Origin: a bacterium
GTDB lineage: Bacteria; B130-G9
Assembly (NCBI GenBank): GCA_021160245.1
Contig: JAGHCW010000226.1
Coordinates: 1-53,308 of the forward strand
Length of the DNA: 53,308 nt
Direction of reading: 5' to 3'
Below the pieces are notes generated by a model that was not told the DNA's origin, ran no database searches, and saw only the letters and a program-made list of their open reading frames with translations. Shown in pieces: positions 25,574 through 34,134 of the stretch. The position numbers and the translations under genes are program-made. Within the stretch, counting starts at the first letter, position 1. Every line of letters starts with the position of its first letter.

Positions 25574-26890
25574 TTATGCCAAGAACTTCTCCAGTATGTC
25601 GTCCAGCGTGGGACTCCCAATCTCCTGAAGCTCGTAGCCAACCCGCATCGCCGGCTTGTCTATCTTGATCAACTTGCCCAGATCAATCGGCGTGCCTATC
25701 AAGACGAGGTCGCAAGGCGTCTTGTTCACCGTCTCCTCGAGGTCCTTGATCTGCTCGGGAGAATAGCCCATCGCCGGAAGAAGCGTGCCGACTTCCGGAT
25801 ACTTCTTAAACGTCTCGCGGATTGTCCCAACGCAGAACGGCCTGGGGTCAACGATCTCGCTCGCGCCATGATGCTTGGCCGCCATGACCGCCGCGCCGTA
25901 TTTCATCTCGCCATGAGTCAGCGTCGGGCCATCCTCAACGCAGAGGACTCGCTTGCCTCGTATCATCTCGGGATTATCAACAAAGAGAGGCGACGCCGCC
26001 ATGACAATCTGCGCCTTCGGGTTGATCTCAGCAGCAGTCCGCAGAACGGACTCAATGCCCTCAGGCTGGGCAGTAACGACCTTGTTGACGACTAGAACGT
26101 CCGCCATTCGAAGGTTTGTTTCCCCGGGATGATACCGCATCTCGTGTCCGGGCCGGTGGGGATCAAGGACCACGATGTGAAGGTCCGGCTTCGCGAATGG
26201 GATGTCGTTGTTGCCGCCGTCCCAAAGGATTATGTCCGCCTCCTTCTCAGCCGCCTCGAATATCTTCTCGTAATCAACTCCGGCAAAGACAACCGTGTCG
26301 TTCTTGATGTGCGGCTCGTATTCCTCTCGCTCCTCAATCGTGCATTTGTGCTTGACTAGGTCATCAAGAGAGCCGAAACGCTGAACGGCCTGCTTCGCAA
26401 GATCGCCATAAGGCATGGGATGCCTGATGGCCGCAATTTTCTTTCCATGCTTGCGCAAAATAGCGCTCACCCTTCGGGTAGTCTGGCTCTTGCCGCAGCC
26501 AGTCCGAACTGCGCAGACAGCAACCACCGGCTTTTTTGTCTTCAACATGCTCTTATTCGTGCCAAGAAACATGAAATCGGCCCCAGCAGCCATCGCCCGT
26601 GACCCGGCGTGCATCACGCGCTCGTGCGTCACATCGCTATATGAAAAAACGACAACATCGATCTTTTCGTCGGCAATCAAACGCTCAAGCTCGTCCTCAG
26701 CATAGATCGGAATCCCGTCATTATAGGGGCTTCCCGCCAGCTCTTTGGGGTATTTCCGGCCATCGATATTCGGTATCTGGGTCGCCGTAAAGCAGACAAC
26801 ATCATACTCGTCATTGCCCCTGAAGTGGACGTTGAAATCGTGAAAATCTCTGCCAGCTGCGCCCATTATCAGGACTCGCTTCTTAATCAT
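25574..26890 (-). CDS. COG2403-type GTPase (cyclic 2,3-diphosphoglycerate synthetase-like)
   Basis: 438 residues from ATG 26890 (GAGGGAGAGAG just upstream; the frame opens earlier at 26932). The N-terminal Rossmann part is KRVLIMGAAGRDFHDFNV; then a P-loop VCAVRTGCGKSQTTRR; then WDGGNNDIPFAKPDLHIVVLD and DVLVVNKV. These match the family of archaeal cyclic 2,3-diphosphoglycerate synthetase and its uncharacterised bacterial relatives. In the archaea the enzyme makes a thermoprotectant; bacterial members have no proven role, so the name indicates homology only. It is in line with the YfcE-type, mtnA and pdxA genes. Confidence 0.82.
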   Translation of the reverse strand: MIKKRVLIMGAAGRDFHDFNVHFRGNDEYDVVCFTATQIPNIDGRKYPKELAGSPYNDGIPIYAEDELERLIADEKIDVVVFSYSDVTHERVMHAGSRAMAAGADFMFLGTNKSMLKTKKPVVAVCAVRTGCGKSQTTRRVSAILRKHGKKIAAIRHPMPYGDLAKQAVQRFGSLDDLVKHKCTIEEREEYEPHIKNDTVVFAGVDYEKIFEAAEKEADIILWDGGNNDIPFAKPDLHIVVLDPHRPGHEMRYHPGETNLRMADVLVVNKVVTAQPEGIESVLRTAAEINPKAQIVMAASPLFVDNPEMIRGKRVLCVEDGPTLTHGEMKYGAAVMAAKHHGASEIVDPRPFCVGTIRETFKKYPEVGTLLPAMGYSPEQIKDLEETVNKTPCDLVLIGTPIDLGKLIKIDKPAMRVGYELQEIGSPTLDDILEKFLA

Positions 26891-27020
26891 CTCTCTCCCT
26901 CTGCTCTTGATTCTAAATTGACATAATCTCAAGCTCTAGAACAAGCCCGGCAAGTATCCTGCCTCATTAAACTCCCGTGTCAAGCGTCCACAGCCAATGA
27001 ATCTAAGTGGCTTGCGTCGG

Positions 27021-27503
27021 CTATAGCTCCGCAACCTGAACATTCATTGTTTTCAGGTCAAGAATGACCACCGTCGCTCGTTTTGTGAGATAGCCACAGC
27101 ACTCCCCGGGATTGATAAGCAAGGCCTCCCTGTTGTCCACTCTCATCCTATGCGTATGCCCGTGGATTACGACATCGTAGTCTCTGGACCGAGAAACCGA
27201 CTCGATGAAATCCTGATGATGAAATACAAGTATCCGCCGCTCATCAAGATCAAGTTCAAGATAACGCTCATGAAGTTCGGCAATGCCGTCAAAGGCCTCA
27301 GTGAGGGCCGGATGATCGCCGTCGTTATTGCCAAAAACGCCCTTCATAGGACACTTTAGGGCCGAAAATGGCCGCGCGGTAAAAGGTGAAATGAAGTCCC
27401 CTGCGTGAATGACCTGAGAGACTTTCTCTTTGTTGAAAAAATCGACCGCCTTGACGATGTTCGGCAGAAAATCATGCGTGTCAGCAACAATCCCTATTCT
27501 CAC
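27021..27503 (-). CDS. YfcE/MJ0936-type metallophosphoesterase
   Basis: A 160-residue single-domain calcineurin-like phosphodiesterase. All metal motifs are visible: ADTHD near the N-terminus, IHAGDFI, FGNNDGD, FHHQD and HGHTHRM. The start is GTG 27503 and gives the canonical MRIGIVADTHD. Relatives hydrolyse phosphodiesters in vitro, and the physiological substrate is unknown. It lies 34 bases after mtnA on the same strand. Confidence 0.92.
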   Translation of the reverse strand: MRIGIVADTHDFLPNIVKAVDFFNKEKVSQVIHAGDFISPFTARPFSALKCPMKGVFGNNDGDHPALTEAFDGIAELHERYLELDLDERRILVFHHQDFIESVSRSRDYDVVIHGHTHRMRVDNREALLINPGECCGYLTKRATVVILDLKTMNVQVAEL

Positions 27504-27537
27504 TCGACCGACCCATCCTGCACAGATGCTCTAGTTA

Positions 27538-28590
27538 TCAATCTCCAAACAACCTCGACAGACTCTTAGAATATGGAGCCTTAGCTATCCCTTTCTCGGT
27601 TATTATCGCGGTCACCAAAGAATTGGGCGTTACGTCAAACGCCGGATTGCGAACAGGCACACCATCTGGCACGATCCGTCTGTCGCCAATATGAGTCACC
27701 TCATCCGCTGAACGTTCCTCTATCGGTATCATCGTCCCATCGGAGAGACTAAGGTCGATGGTGCTAAGAGGCGCGGCCACATAAAATGGAATATCGTGGC
27801 GCCACGCCAAAACCGCAACCGAGAATGTCCCGATCTTGTTGGCCACGTCTCCATTTGCAGCGATTCTGTCCGCCCCGACCACGATCTTCTGAATCTCGCC
27901 CTTTGCCATGATGCTTCCAGCCATGTTGTCCGTGATGACCGTTACGGGTATCCCGTCCTTGTGCAGCTCCCACGCCGTCAACCTCGCGCCTTGAAGAAAG
28001 GGCCTCGTCTCATCCGCCAAGACAGAAATCCGTTTGCCCGACTCAAAGGCCGCGCGGATGACGCCAAGCGCTGTTCCATAGCCCGCCGTCGCAAGAGCCC
28101 CGGCGTTGCAGTGCGTCAGAACCGTGTCTCCGTCGTTGAGCAACGAGGCGCCAAAATTCCCCATCTTGCGGTTGATCTCGATGTCCTCGGCATAAATAGC
28201 AAGCGCCTCGGCCACCAAAGCCGCGCGAATATCGTCGATCTCTCCGCCCTCAAGCTCCGACAAAAGCCCACGCATCCGCTCAATCGCCCAGAAGAGATTG
28301 ACCGCCGTAGGCCTTGTTGAGGCAAGCGCCTCGAACGCCACCTGCATCTGCGCTGAAAACTCATCGTAGCTCGAAGTCCTTATCGCTTCCGCAGAGAGCG
28401 CGGCGCCCATTGCAGCCGCAACGCCTATCGCCGGGGCGCCTCGAATGACCATCGATCTGATCGCCTCGGCAACGCCCTGGTAGTTATCATAGACGTTGTA
28501 AACCTCCTTTTCCGGGAGAAGCCGCTGATCGAGCATGCTAACTCCCTCATCCAGCCATCTTATCGTGTAAAAACCTTTGTTACTTGTCAT
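27538..28590 (-). CDS. mtnA: methylthioribose-1-phosphate isomerase
   Basis: It converts 5-methylthioribose-1-phosphate to the ribulose form in methionine salvage. 350 residues: [15 protein letters not shown] in the substrate site, the catalytic Cys in [19 protein letters not shown], the catalytic Asp in [18 protein letters not shown], and [12 protein letters not shown] near the end. The start is ATG 28590. No other salvage genes (mtnB/C/D or mtnP) are near, so the role could be in a shortened methylthioadenosine pathway. Confidence 0.94.
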   Translation of the reverse strand: MTSNKGFYTIRWLDEGVSMLDQRLLPEKEVYNVYDNYQGVAEAIRSMVIRGAPAIGVAAAMGAALSAEAIRTSSYDEFSAQMQVAFEALASTRPTAVNLFWAIERMRGLLSELEGGEIDDIRAALVAEALAIYAEDIEINRKMGNFGASLLNDGDTVLTHCNAGALATAGYGTALGVIRAAFESGKRISVLADETRPFLQGARLTAWELHKDGIPVTVITDNMAGSIMAKGEIQKIVVGADRIAANGDVANKIGTFSVAVLAWRHDIPFYVAAPLSTIDLSLSDGTMIPIEERSADEVTHIGDRRIVPDGVPVRNPAFDVTPNSLVTAIITEKGIAKAPYSKSLSRLFGD

Positions 28591-28961
28591 CCTAGGATCA
28601 CTCCATCCCTAATCCATATTCATCGCCTAGAGAGATGAGGATAGATTCGCAATTTGCAGGCGCGCTGTCAACCGCGAGAATACTTTTCATGCGGAAGGAG
28701 CTGTCCGAGCTCGACGACCTCATCACCCGGCATCAGTCGCGGGAAATGAGGAGAAAGATCGATACACGACAAACCACGGAGGGCTCTCTCAGTCCGCCTC
28801 GGCAGATCTTATCAGTCCTTGCTCCTTTAGATAGTCTCGTATTCTATCTAAGAACATTCTACTAATTACAGCCGAGGCGAAGGGTCTTCTTGGGCTAGCG
28901 CCCTTCTTGACCCTTCGCTGAACGATTCGGCGGGTGGCAAAGTAGCAAGGTGGGCAAGTGA
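28591..28961. other. 371-bp intergenic region between mtnA and the FGE-fold gene
   Basis: No supported gene: a plus-strand frame at 28635-28865 has no family or RBS. The region holds two hairpins. TTAGATAG/CTATCTAA (28827-28834 and 28844-28851) is one; the strong nested hairpin at 28877-28918 is annotated separately. Confidence 0.5.
28877..28918. repeat. perfect nested hairpin downstream of the FGE-fold gene
   Basis: GCGAAGGGTC (28877-28886) pairs with GACCCTTCGC (28909-28918). Inside, identical TTCTT bulges flank GGGC-TAGC-GCCC. The whole element is symmetric. It lies 43 bp beyond the stop of the minus-strand FGE-fold gene and has no U-tract on the minus strand, so it is not a standard terminator. 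Its position fits the cruciform known to follow the variable repeat of some diversity-generating retroelements. Confidence 0.7.
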
Positions 28962-29085
28962 TCAATTAGAAGACCTGGCCACGCGGAGACCGATGTTGAA
29001 GTACCGGTACCTCGGGTCGTACCTGTAGCGGGCGGCGGAACGGCAGTACCGGGCGAGGTTGTACCAGCTGCCGCCGCGTATGACC
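28962..29085 (-). other. candidate variable region (DGR-like codon pattern)
   Basis: This is the 3' end of the FGE-fold gene. From RGGSW to the end, the solvent-exposed ligand positions are encoded almost only by NNC codons (TAC, AAC, CTC, GCC, TTC). All six tyrosines are TAC, whereas the rest of the ORF has six TAT and three TAC. This is what adenine-specific mutagenesis of AAC codons produces in diversity-generating retroelement targets, for which this fold is a known substrate. No reverse transcriptase or template repeat is seen in the window. Confidence 0.45.
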
Positions 29086-29873
29086 CGGCGCGAGCCACTA
29101 CCAGGCCCCGTTGGATCAACACCGGGACTGCTACCATAATAGTCCTCACCGTACCAATCCGAACACCACTCCCATACATTTCCGTGCATGTCGAACAGGC
29201 CCCACGCGTTCGGCGCCTTCTGACCAACATCATGCGTCTTGCGCCGTGAATTCCCAGCATACCAACCGGCTCGGCCAAGTTCAGAATCCGAATCGCCTGT
29301 ATTGAACCGAGTCGTCGTCCCTGCTCGACACGCATACTCCCATTCCGCCTCGGTAGGCAGGCGATAAATCGCGCCGCTCTGACCAGACAACTTCCCGCAG
29401 AACTCAACCGCGTCATTCCAACTTAAACTCTCGACAGGATGACTGCTGCCCTTGAAATGCGACGGATTCTTCCCCATCACCCGCTCATACTCGGCCTGCG
29501 TCACCTCGAACTTCCCAAGCCAGAAGCCCTTGGCGATCCGAACCGTATGAAGCGGCCCCTCGTTGTTAAATCGTTTTTTTTCAGACTTCGGCGAGCCCAT
29601 CCAAAACTCGCCGGGCGGAATCCAAACGAACTTAATCCCGTCAAATGTCCGCTCCTCGCCGGGCTTGGAGCCCTGGACCACTTTGAATGACTCGGGGACC
29701 TGCCAGTGTTCCAACCGCTCCTCTGCCTGCCGTCTGAGCTGGTCGTCATCCTTACTGTATGGATTGCTCTCTGGGAACGCTTTCAGAAAGGAGCGCCAGA
29801 CCTCGAGTTTCTCGGCCGCCTCCATAAGATCATTCTCATCGTACTGCATGGCGCGGTTGAACGCGGCTTGCAT
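28962..29873 (-). CDS. FGE-fold protein, in frame with the upstream caspase gene
   Basis: 303 residues counted from the first ATG. The frame is open back to a TAA at 29937-29939, which is also the stop of the caspase gene, so the two coding regions are separated by one stop codon in the same frame. Residues 1-75 repeat the C-terminal helical module of the caspase ORF (ESNPYSKDDDQLRRQAEERL versus ASNPYSDQDKELRKVAGERV). An FGE/C-type-lectin-like domain follows: IPPGEFWMGSP, EVTQAEYERVMGKNPSHF, YRLPTEAEWEYACRAGTTT, GLFDMHGNVWEWCSDWYG, RVIRGGSWYNLARYCRSAAR. Only one of the two FGE active-site Cys positions is Cys (the other is Asn), so it is probably a ligand-binding domain. No good RBS precedes the ATG. 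Confidence 0.85.
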   Translation of the reverse strand: MQAAFNRAMQYDENDLMEAAEKLEVWRSFLKAFPESNPYSKDDDQLRRQAEERLEHWQVPESFKVVQGSKPGEERTFDGIKFVWIPPGEFWMGSPKSEKKRFNNEGPLHTVRIAKGFWLGKFEVTQAEYERVMGKNPSHFKGSSHPVESLSWNDAVEFCGKLSGQSGAIYRLPTEAEWEYACRAGTTTRFNTGDSDSELGRAGWYAGNSRRKTHDVGQKAPNAWGLFDMHGNVWEWCSDWYGEDYYGSSPGVDPTGPGSGSRRVIRGGSWYNLARYCRSAARYRYDPRYRYFNIGLRVARSSN

Positions 29874-29936
29874 CTTGCGCTGCCATTCAGTCCATTGCTC
29901 CTTCGCCTTCTCCCTCTGCTTCAGTACGTCGTCGTA

Positions 29937-31430
29937 TTACCTCGATACTTCCACTCGTGGCGGAGGTGGAGGGACGGCAATTGTCGCCTTTTTCTTCACG
30001 GCTTGCGCCCGCTTGGCCCAGAAATCAACCCTCTCGCCCGCAACCTTGCGGAGCTCTTTGTCCTGGTCCGAATAGGGATTCGACGCGGAAAAGCCGTCCA
30101 GAAAATTCTCCCACAGCTCAGCCCTGTCCTTGGGACCGAGATGCTCGTTCTGCTCGTAATCCAGAAGCCGTTGGAATTCATCGGCCATCTTCGCCTGCCA
30201 CAAGGCCCAGTGCTTTTTGGCCTCAATCAGCTTGTCCACGTCGCCAATACGGCCGGGCTTCGGTGGAGGCGGAGGAATCACCGGAGCCGGAGACTCTGTG
30301 TCAACAGCTGCGATTCGCTCAGCTGCTTGTTTGACGGCAGGTTTCGGCTCCTCGACCGCTGAGATCGTGCTTGCTTGACTTGTGACTGTCGCTCTCGCGG
30401 GACGCACGAATCTGCGAGTAACAAGCAGAATGAGGACAATCAGGAGCGAGCCGGCGCCCAGACCCAATGCGACTGCGTTTGTTTTGAGCCAACCTTGCTG
30501 CCCGGGGACAACCCCAGGGACAGCCTGGAAAGGCCGTCCTACACCGGGCTTGAAGCGGGCGAGGCGCCATGTGTTGAAGCCTGAGCCTTTGTTGTCGATC
30601 CAGGGGATTTGTTCGGCTTGCCCACGCAGCTCTTTTATGACCGCCGCGTTCACGGTCGATTTAAGATAAGCGTCAATGCCCCCTAGGGTCAGGTCCCCAT
30701 TCCTATTTAGCGCCTCAGCGGCGCCGCTTAAGGCTTGAGTAAGAAAATATGAGAAAAAGCCCCGGTTCTCGCCGGGATACTCGTAAGCAACGTGATCGGG
30801 CTTGCACGCATAGAGGACGGCGGAGAAACTGATGCCGCCGCGACCGGGCTTGGGCGTCATCGTCAAGCCCTTGCTGAACGCCGCTGAGAGTTTCGTTCCC
30901 ACTCCGTCGCCTTTTGCCGCAAGCACCGGCTTGTTCCGGCAAGCGTCAACGATGATCACCTTCTTTGAGGCGCGAATGCGATCGAGCATCGAGTGGAGGT
31001 CGCCGAGCGCGAGGCAGCTCATCTGGATATTGTTCGCTGAATTGACGTTCGCCTCCTGCGTCAGAAGGTATTGCTCATTATTCTGCGTAACCCCATGACC
31101 TGAGAAGTAGAAGAAAAACGCATCCTCCGAATTGATCATCTTCGCAAGGTGCTCGAGCACTGAGGCGATGTTCGTCTTGTAGGGTTGATGGTCGGCGTCG
31201 CGGTCGCTGGATAGGTAATAGACGTTTGTCTGGTCAAAGCCACAGAATTGCGTGAGGGCGGCACCAACGCCAACGACGTCATTAACGGCTCCTTTGAGCT
31301 CGCTTATGCGGCTGGAGTTGTACTTGTTAATGCCAACGAGCAGTGCGTAGCGCTCCTCGGCAAGGCCCGCAAGCGGAACCACTATCGCCACAATTAGAAT
31401 TAGGATTATGAGACCCGTTCGCTTAGTCAT
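29937..31430 (-). CDS. membrane-anchored caspase-family (C14) protease
   Basis: 497 residues. A signal anchor (LIILILIVAIVVPLAGLA) is followed by a caspase domain, residues 25 to about 290. ERYALLVGINKY opens it; the catalytic His112 lies in FYFSGHG and Cys164 in VDACRN. A second membrane segment (about 318-338) is followed by the basic TRRFVRPAR, which suggests that the caspase domain is outside and the C-terminus inside. Proline-rich linkers (IPPPPPKPGR; VPPPPPRVE) flank a helical module at 395-475 that recurs at the start of the next ORF. The reading frame continues past TAA into the FGE-fold ORF. This may be a nonsense-split caspase-FGE protein. Caspase plus FGE fusions are known in bacteria. 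Confidence 0.9.
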   Translation of the reverse strand: MTKRTGLIILILIVAIVVPLAGLAEERYALLVGINKYNSSRISELKGAVNDVVGVGAALTQFCGFDQTNVYYLSSDRDADHQPYKTNIASVLEHLAKMINSEDAFFFYFSGHGVTQNNEQYLLTQEANVNSANNIQMSCLALGDLHSMLDRIRASKKVIIVDACRNKPVLAAKGDGVGTKLSAAFSKGLTMTPKPGRGGISFSAVLYACKPDHVAYEYPGENRGFFSYFLTQALSGAAEALNRNGDLTLGGIDAYLKSTVNAAVIKELRGQAEQIPWIDNKGSGFNTWRLARFKPGVGRPFQAVPGVVPGQQGWLKTNAVALGLGAGSLLIVLILLVTRRFVRPARATVTSQASTISAVEEPKPAVKQAAERIAAVDTESPAPVIPPPPPKPGRIGDVDKLIEAKKHWALWQAKMADEFQRLLDYEQNEHLGPKDRAELWENFLDGFSASNPYSDQDKELRKVAGERVDFWAKRAQAVKKKATIAVPPPPPRVEVSR

Positions 31431-31720
31431 TCCTCGGCTCCCAGGTCACTCTCTGCCCTCCTGTATCCATTCAAGCACCAACAAGCCTCATTCTATATCA
31501 GAGCGGAACGATGTCAAAGCTCTTCGATCCCAATTCTGGCAGACGCAAGATGTGGGGCGCAGGCCTCGTGTCTGCCCATATATGGATAGACGCAGGCAAG
31601 CCACGCTTTTTCACGACCACAGATTCGACTATCGCAAAAGGTGAAGTGGAACTTGAAACATGGGCGTCATTCATGGAGACTCCTCATTGTCAAAGCGATC
31701 ATTCCAAGAGGGAAGTTCTT

Positions 31721-33160
31721 GTGCTGCTACCTGAGGATATGGACACAATAGCGGCTATCTCAACCGCGGATGGGGTCGGGGCGATAGGGATTGTGCGCAT
31801 CTCTGGCCCGGACGCGATTGCTGTGGCCGACGCCCTATTTTCCGGCAGGGAAAGGCCGAGTCAGATGAAGCACTCGACGCTTCAGTTCGGCAAGGTGCTG
31901 TCGGACGGCAATGTCATCGACGAAGTCGTGCTCAGCGTCATGCGTGCGCCTCGGTCATTCACCGGCGAGGATATGGTAGAGATAAGTTGCCACGGCAATC
32001 CGCTGATTCTAAGGGATGTGCTCCGAGTCGCCATCGCGTCAGGCGCAAGGTTGGCGACAGGCGGCGAGTTCACGCGGCGAGCGTTCATCAATGGCAAGAT
32101 GGACCTCTGCCAAGCGGAGGCTGTGATGAAGCTTCTTTCCGCGGAGACGGATGAGGCGAGGCGCGTTGCATTCGCCCAGATGAAGGGGGCAATGTCTGAG
32201 AGCATCACGCGTCTAAACAGGCGGTTGATCGAGGCCAAGGCGATACTGGACGCTTCCATCGACTTCCCCGGTGATCTCGCAGACGAGGCGGAGATAGAAT
32301 GCGAGGGGGCGGCGGCCAGCGATTCATCCAACACTCGTTCCGCTCGGCCCTCTCTTCTGCTGGTCAAAGGCGAGCTGGAACGGATGATAGCTGCCTTCGA
32401 CAAGAGCCAACGGCTGCAGAGGGCGTCTAGAGTGGCGATTGTCGGGAAAGCAAACGTCGGCAAATCAACCGTTCTGAACTCGCTAATAGGTCAGGACCGC
32501 ATGATAACGAGCGAGACGCCTGGCACAACGCGAGACAGGGTTGATGTCGAATTGAGTCTTCCCTCTGGGCGGCGATCAACATTGAGCGACTCTGCCGGCC
32601 TGTCGCCCGAGCGGAATGAGCTGGATGCTAAGGCGAGGCGCAAGATGGAGGAGGGTGTCGAGGATGCCGACGCGCTTCTCATCGTTTTCGACGTTTCTAG
32701 GCCTCTTGAGCAGGCGGACAGGGAGATTCTCACTCGGTTTGGCAAACGCGCTTCCGTCATCGCGCTTAACAAGACCGACCTGGGGCAGCGTTGGGACAGC
32801 GAGAGCCTGCAACTTGTTCGCGACGCGGGGCATCAATCGGAACGACTCATCAAAACGTGCGCGGTCTCAGGCTTGGGAATCGACGATTTGAGGACGGCAT
32901 TGGACGATTGTCTGGCCGAGCTGTTGCCGACCAAGCCGAGTGAGTCACTAGTTGCCGGGACAGTTAGGAACAGGGCTCTTCTTGCAAAAGCGAGCGATGC
33001 TGTTGGGCGAGCGATTCTTGCTATCTCGGCTAAGCCCTGGCCGGAATTTGCAAGCCAAGACCTGAGCGATGCGATCGATGCTCTTCACGAACTACTCGGA
33101 ATCGAGGTCGGATTCGACATACTCGATGAGGTGTTCTCTCGCTTTTGCATCGGGAAGTAA
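31721..33160 (+). CDS. mnmE: tRNA modification GTPase MnmE
   Basis: With MnmG it adds the aminomethyl-type group to U34 of tRNAs. 479 residues from GTG 31721, which has GAGGG 8 nt upstream; ATG 31739 (MDTIAAISTADG) is the alternative, and the frame is open back to 31511. It has the N-terminal folate-binding domain (GVGAIGIVRISGP), a G domain with GKANVGKS (242-249), ETPGTTRD, DSAGL (usually DTAGL) and NKTD, and the C-terminal FCIGK with the catalytic Cys. It is complete. It is separate from rpmH/rnpA/yidC, unlike many genomes. Confidence 0.95.
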   Translation: MLLPEDMDTIAAISTADGVGAIGIVRISGPDAIAVADALFSGRERPSQMKHSTLQFGKVLSDGNVIDEVVLSVMRAPRSFTGEDMVEISCHGNPLILRDVLRVAIASGARLATGGEFTRRAFINGKMDLCQAEAVMKLLSAETDEARRVAFAQMKGAMSESITRLNRRLIEAKAILDASIDFPGDLADEAEIECEGAAASDSSNTRSARPSLLLVKGELERMIAAFDKSQRLQRASRVAIVGKANVGKSTVLNSLIGQDRMITSETPGTTRDRVDVELSLPSGRRSTLSDSAGLSPERNELDAKARRKMEEGVEDADALLIVFDVSRPLEQADREILTRFGKRASVIALNKTDLGQRWDSESLQLVRDAGHQSERLIKTCAVSGLGIDDLRTALDDCLAELLPTKPSESLVAGTVRNRALLAKASDAVGRAILAISAKPWPEFASQDLSDAIDALHELLGIEVGFDILDEVFSRFCIGK

Positions 33161-33225
33161 TGGCGATTAGGGGTCCATTACGAGGCGGCTCATGCGCTTG
33201 TTTCGGAGCATTTACCCCGTAACCG

Positions 33226-34095
33226 TCAATTGGACTTGTGGACGTCGATCATCTTCATGCCGCAGTAGTACTCGGAGGAGACAGGCTTCACGATTGCGGC
33301 CACCTTCGACACAATATCCTTGATCCGATCGCATTGAAGCTGAATAGCCCTCAACCGTTCAATGACCTTGTCTTCGACGATCCCTGTGAGACGTCTCTCG
33401 AGAAGCTCGCTGCTGGCGAGAATAACAGTCAGCGGGTTATTTATCTCGTGATTAAGACCTATCGCCACCTCGCGAATCACTGATATTCGCTTCGAGGCTA
33501 TCTCCTCAGCCTTCGCATGAAGGTCCCTATCGTATGCATCTACAAGAAGCGCCATCATCTGCTCGAAATCCTCAAGCTGCTCGAGCGCGCCCGTTAGCTT
33601 TGTAACCTCCTCTTCAGAGACTGAGGGATTTATTGATCTCATAAAGGTCCTGAACTCCGCAACCAAGGTGCCTCGGTCCCCATTGCCATTTTGAGCTGCC
33701 ATCTCGCTTTCTGTAGCTGGGGCATTCCGCTCGCTCAGAGTCTCCTGCAATAGCTCTACCGCCTCATCGGTGCTGGCCGTAATGTCAAAGAATCCGTCGA
33801 GTCTAGTCAATTCAAGGAGCTCCGCAACCGGGCTGCTGACCCCAGCTAGACATAGCTCTGCGCCTCGTTGGTGAAGCGTTTTTTCCATTCGGACAAGAAG
33901 TCCTAGCCCGGAGCTATCGAGCATGAGCACGCCGGACATATCCAACGCGACGGCGCGCACAGACGCGTCTGAAAGCAGGTCCTCGATCCGACGCCAGATG
34001 TCTCGGGTGTTTTTGACATTGACTATGCCACCGAGCTGCAGGACAACTACATCGCCTCGAACGCTTGTCTTTAGCAATTGCCGATTCCCCACCAA
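33226..34095 (-). CDS. STAS domain plus HisKA-like helical domain regulator
   Basis: 289 residues. Residues about 5-115 form a STAS (anti-anti-sigma) domain with LDMSGVLMLDSSGLGLLV, whose Ser cluster is the usual phosphorylation site in this family. A helical linker follows, then IREVAIGLNHEINNPLTVILAS, an H-box like that of histidine-kinase dimerisation domains, and one more helix pair. The protein ends without an ATPase domain. It therefore looks like a phosphoacceptor or partner-switch protein that needs a separate kinase; none is nearby. The start is TTG 34095 or GTG 34092; no clear RBS. It is convergent with mnmE. Confidence 0.8.
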   Translation of the reverse strand: MVGNRQLLKTSVRGDVVVLQLGGIVNVKNTRDIWRRIEDLLSDASVRAVALDMSGVLMLDSSGLGLLVRMEKTLHQRGAELCLAGVSSPVAELLELTRLDGFFDITASTDEAVELLQETLSERNAPATESEMAAQNGNGDRGTLVAEFRTFMRSINPSVSEEEVTKLTGALEQLEDFEQMMALLVDAYDRDLHAKAEEIASKRISVIREVAIGLNHEINNPLTVILASSELLERRLTGIVEDKVIERLRAIQLQCDRIKDIVSKVAAIVKPVSSEYYCGMKMIDVHKSN

Positions 34096-34134
34096 ACCAA
34101 TTTACGATTAGTTCGCCTGTAACCAGGCAGTTCT

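Noticed and set aside
28635-28865. Plus-strand 76-codon frame between mtnA and the FGE-fold gene
   Set aside because: No RBS, no recognised motif, and it covers a hairpin; not supported as a gene.
29563-30362. Plus-strand frames opposite the caspase and FGE-fold genes
   Set aside because: Opposite-strand shadows of two genes with clear motifs.
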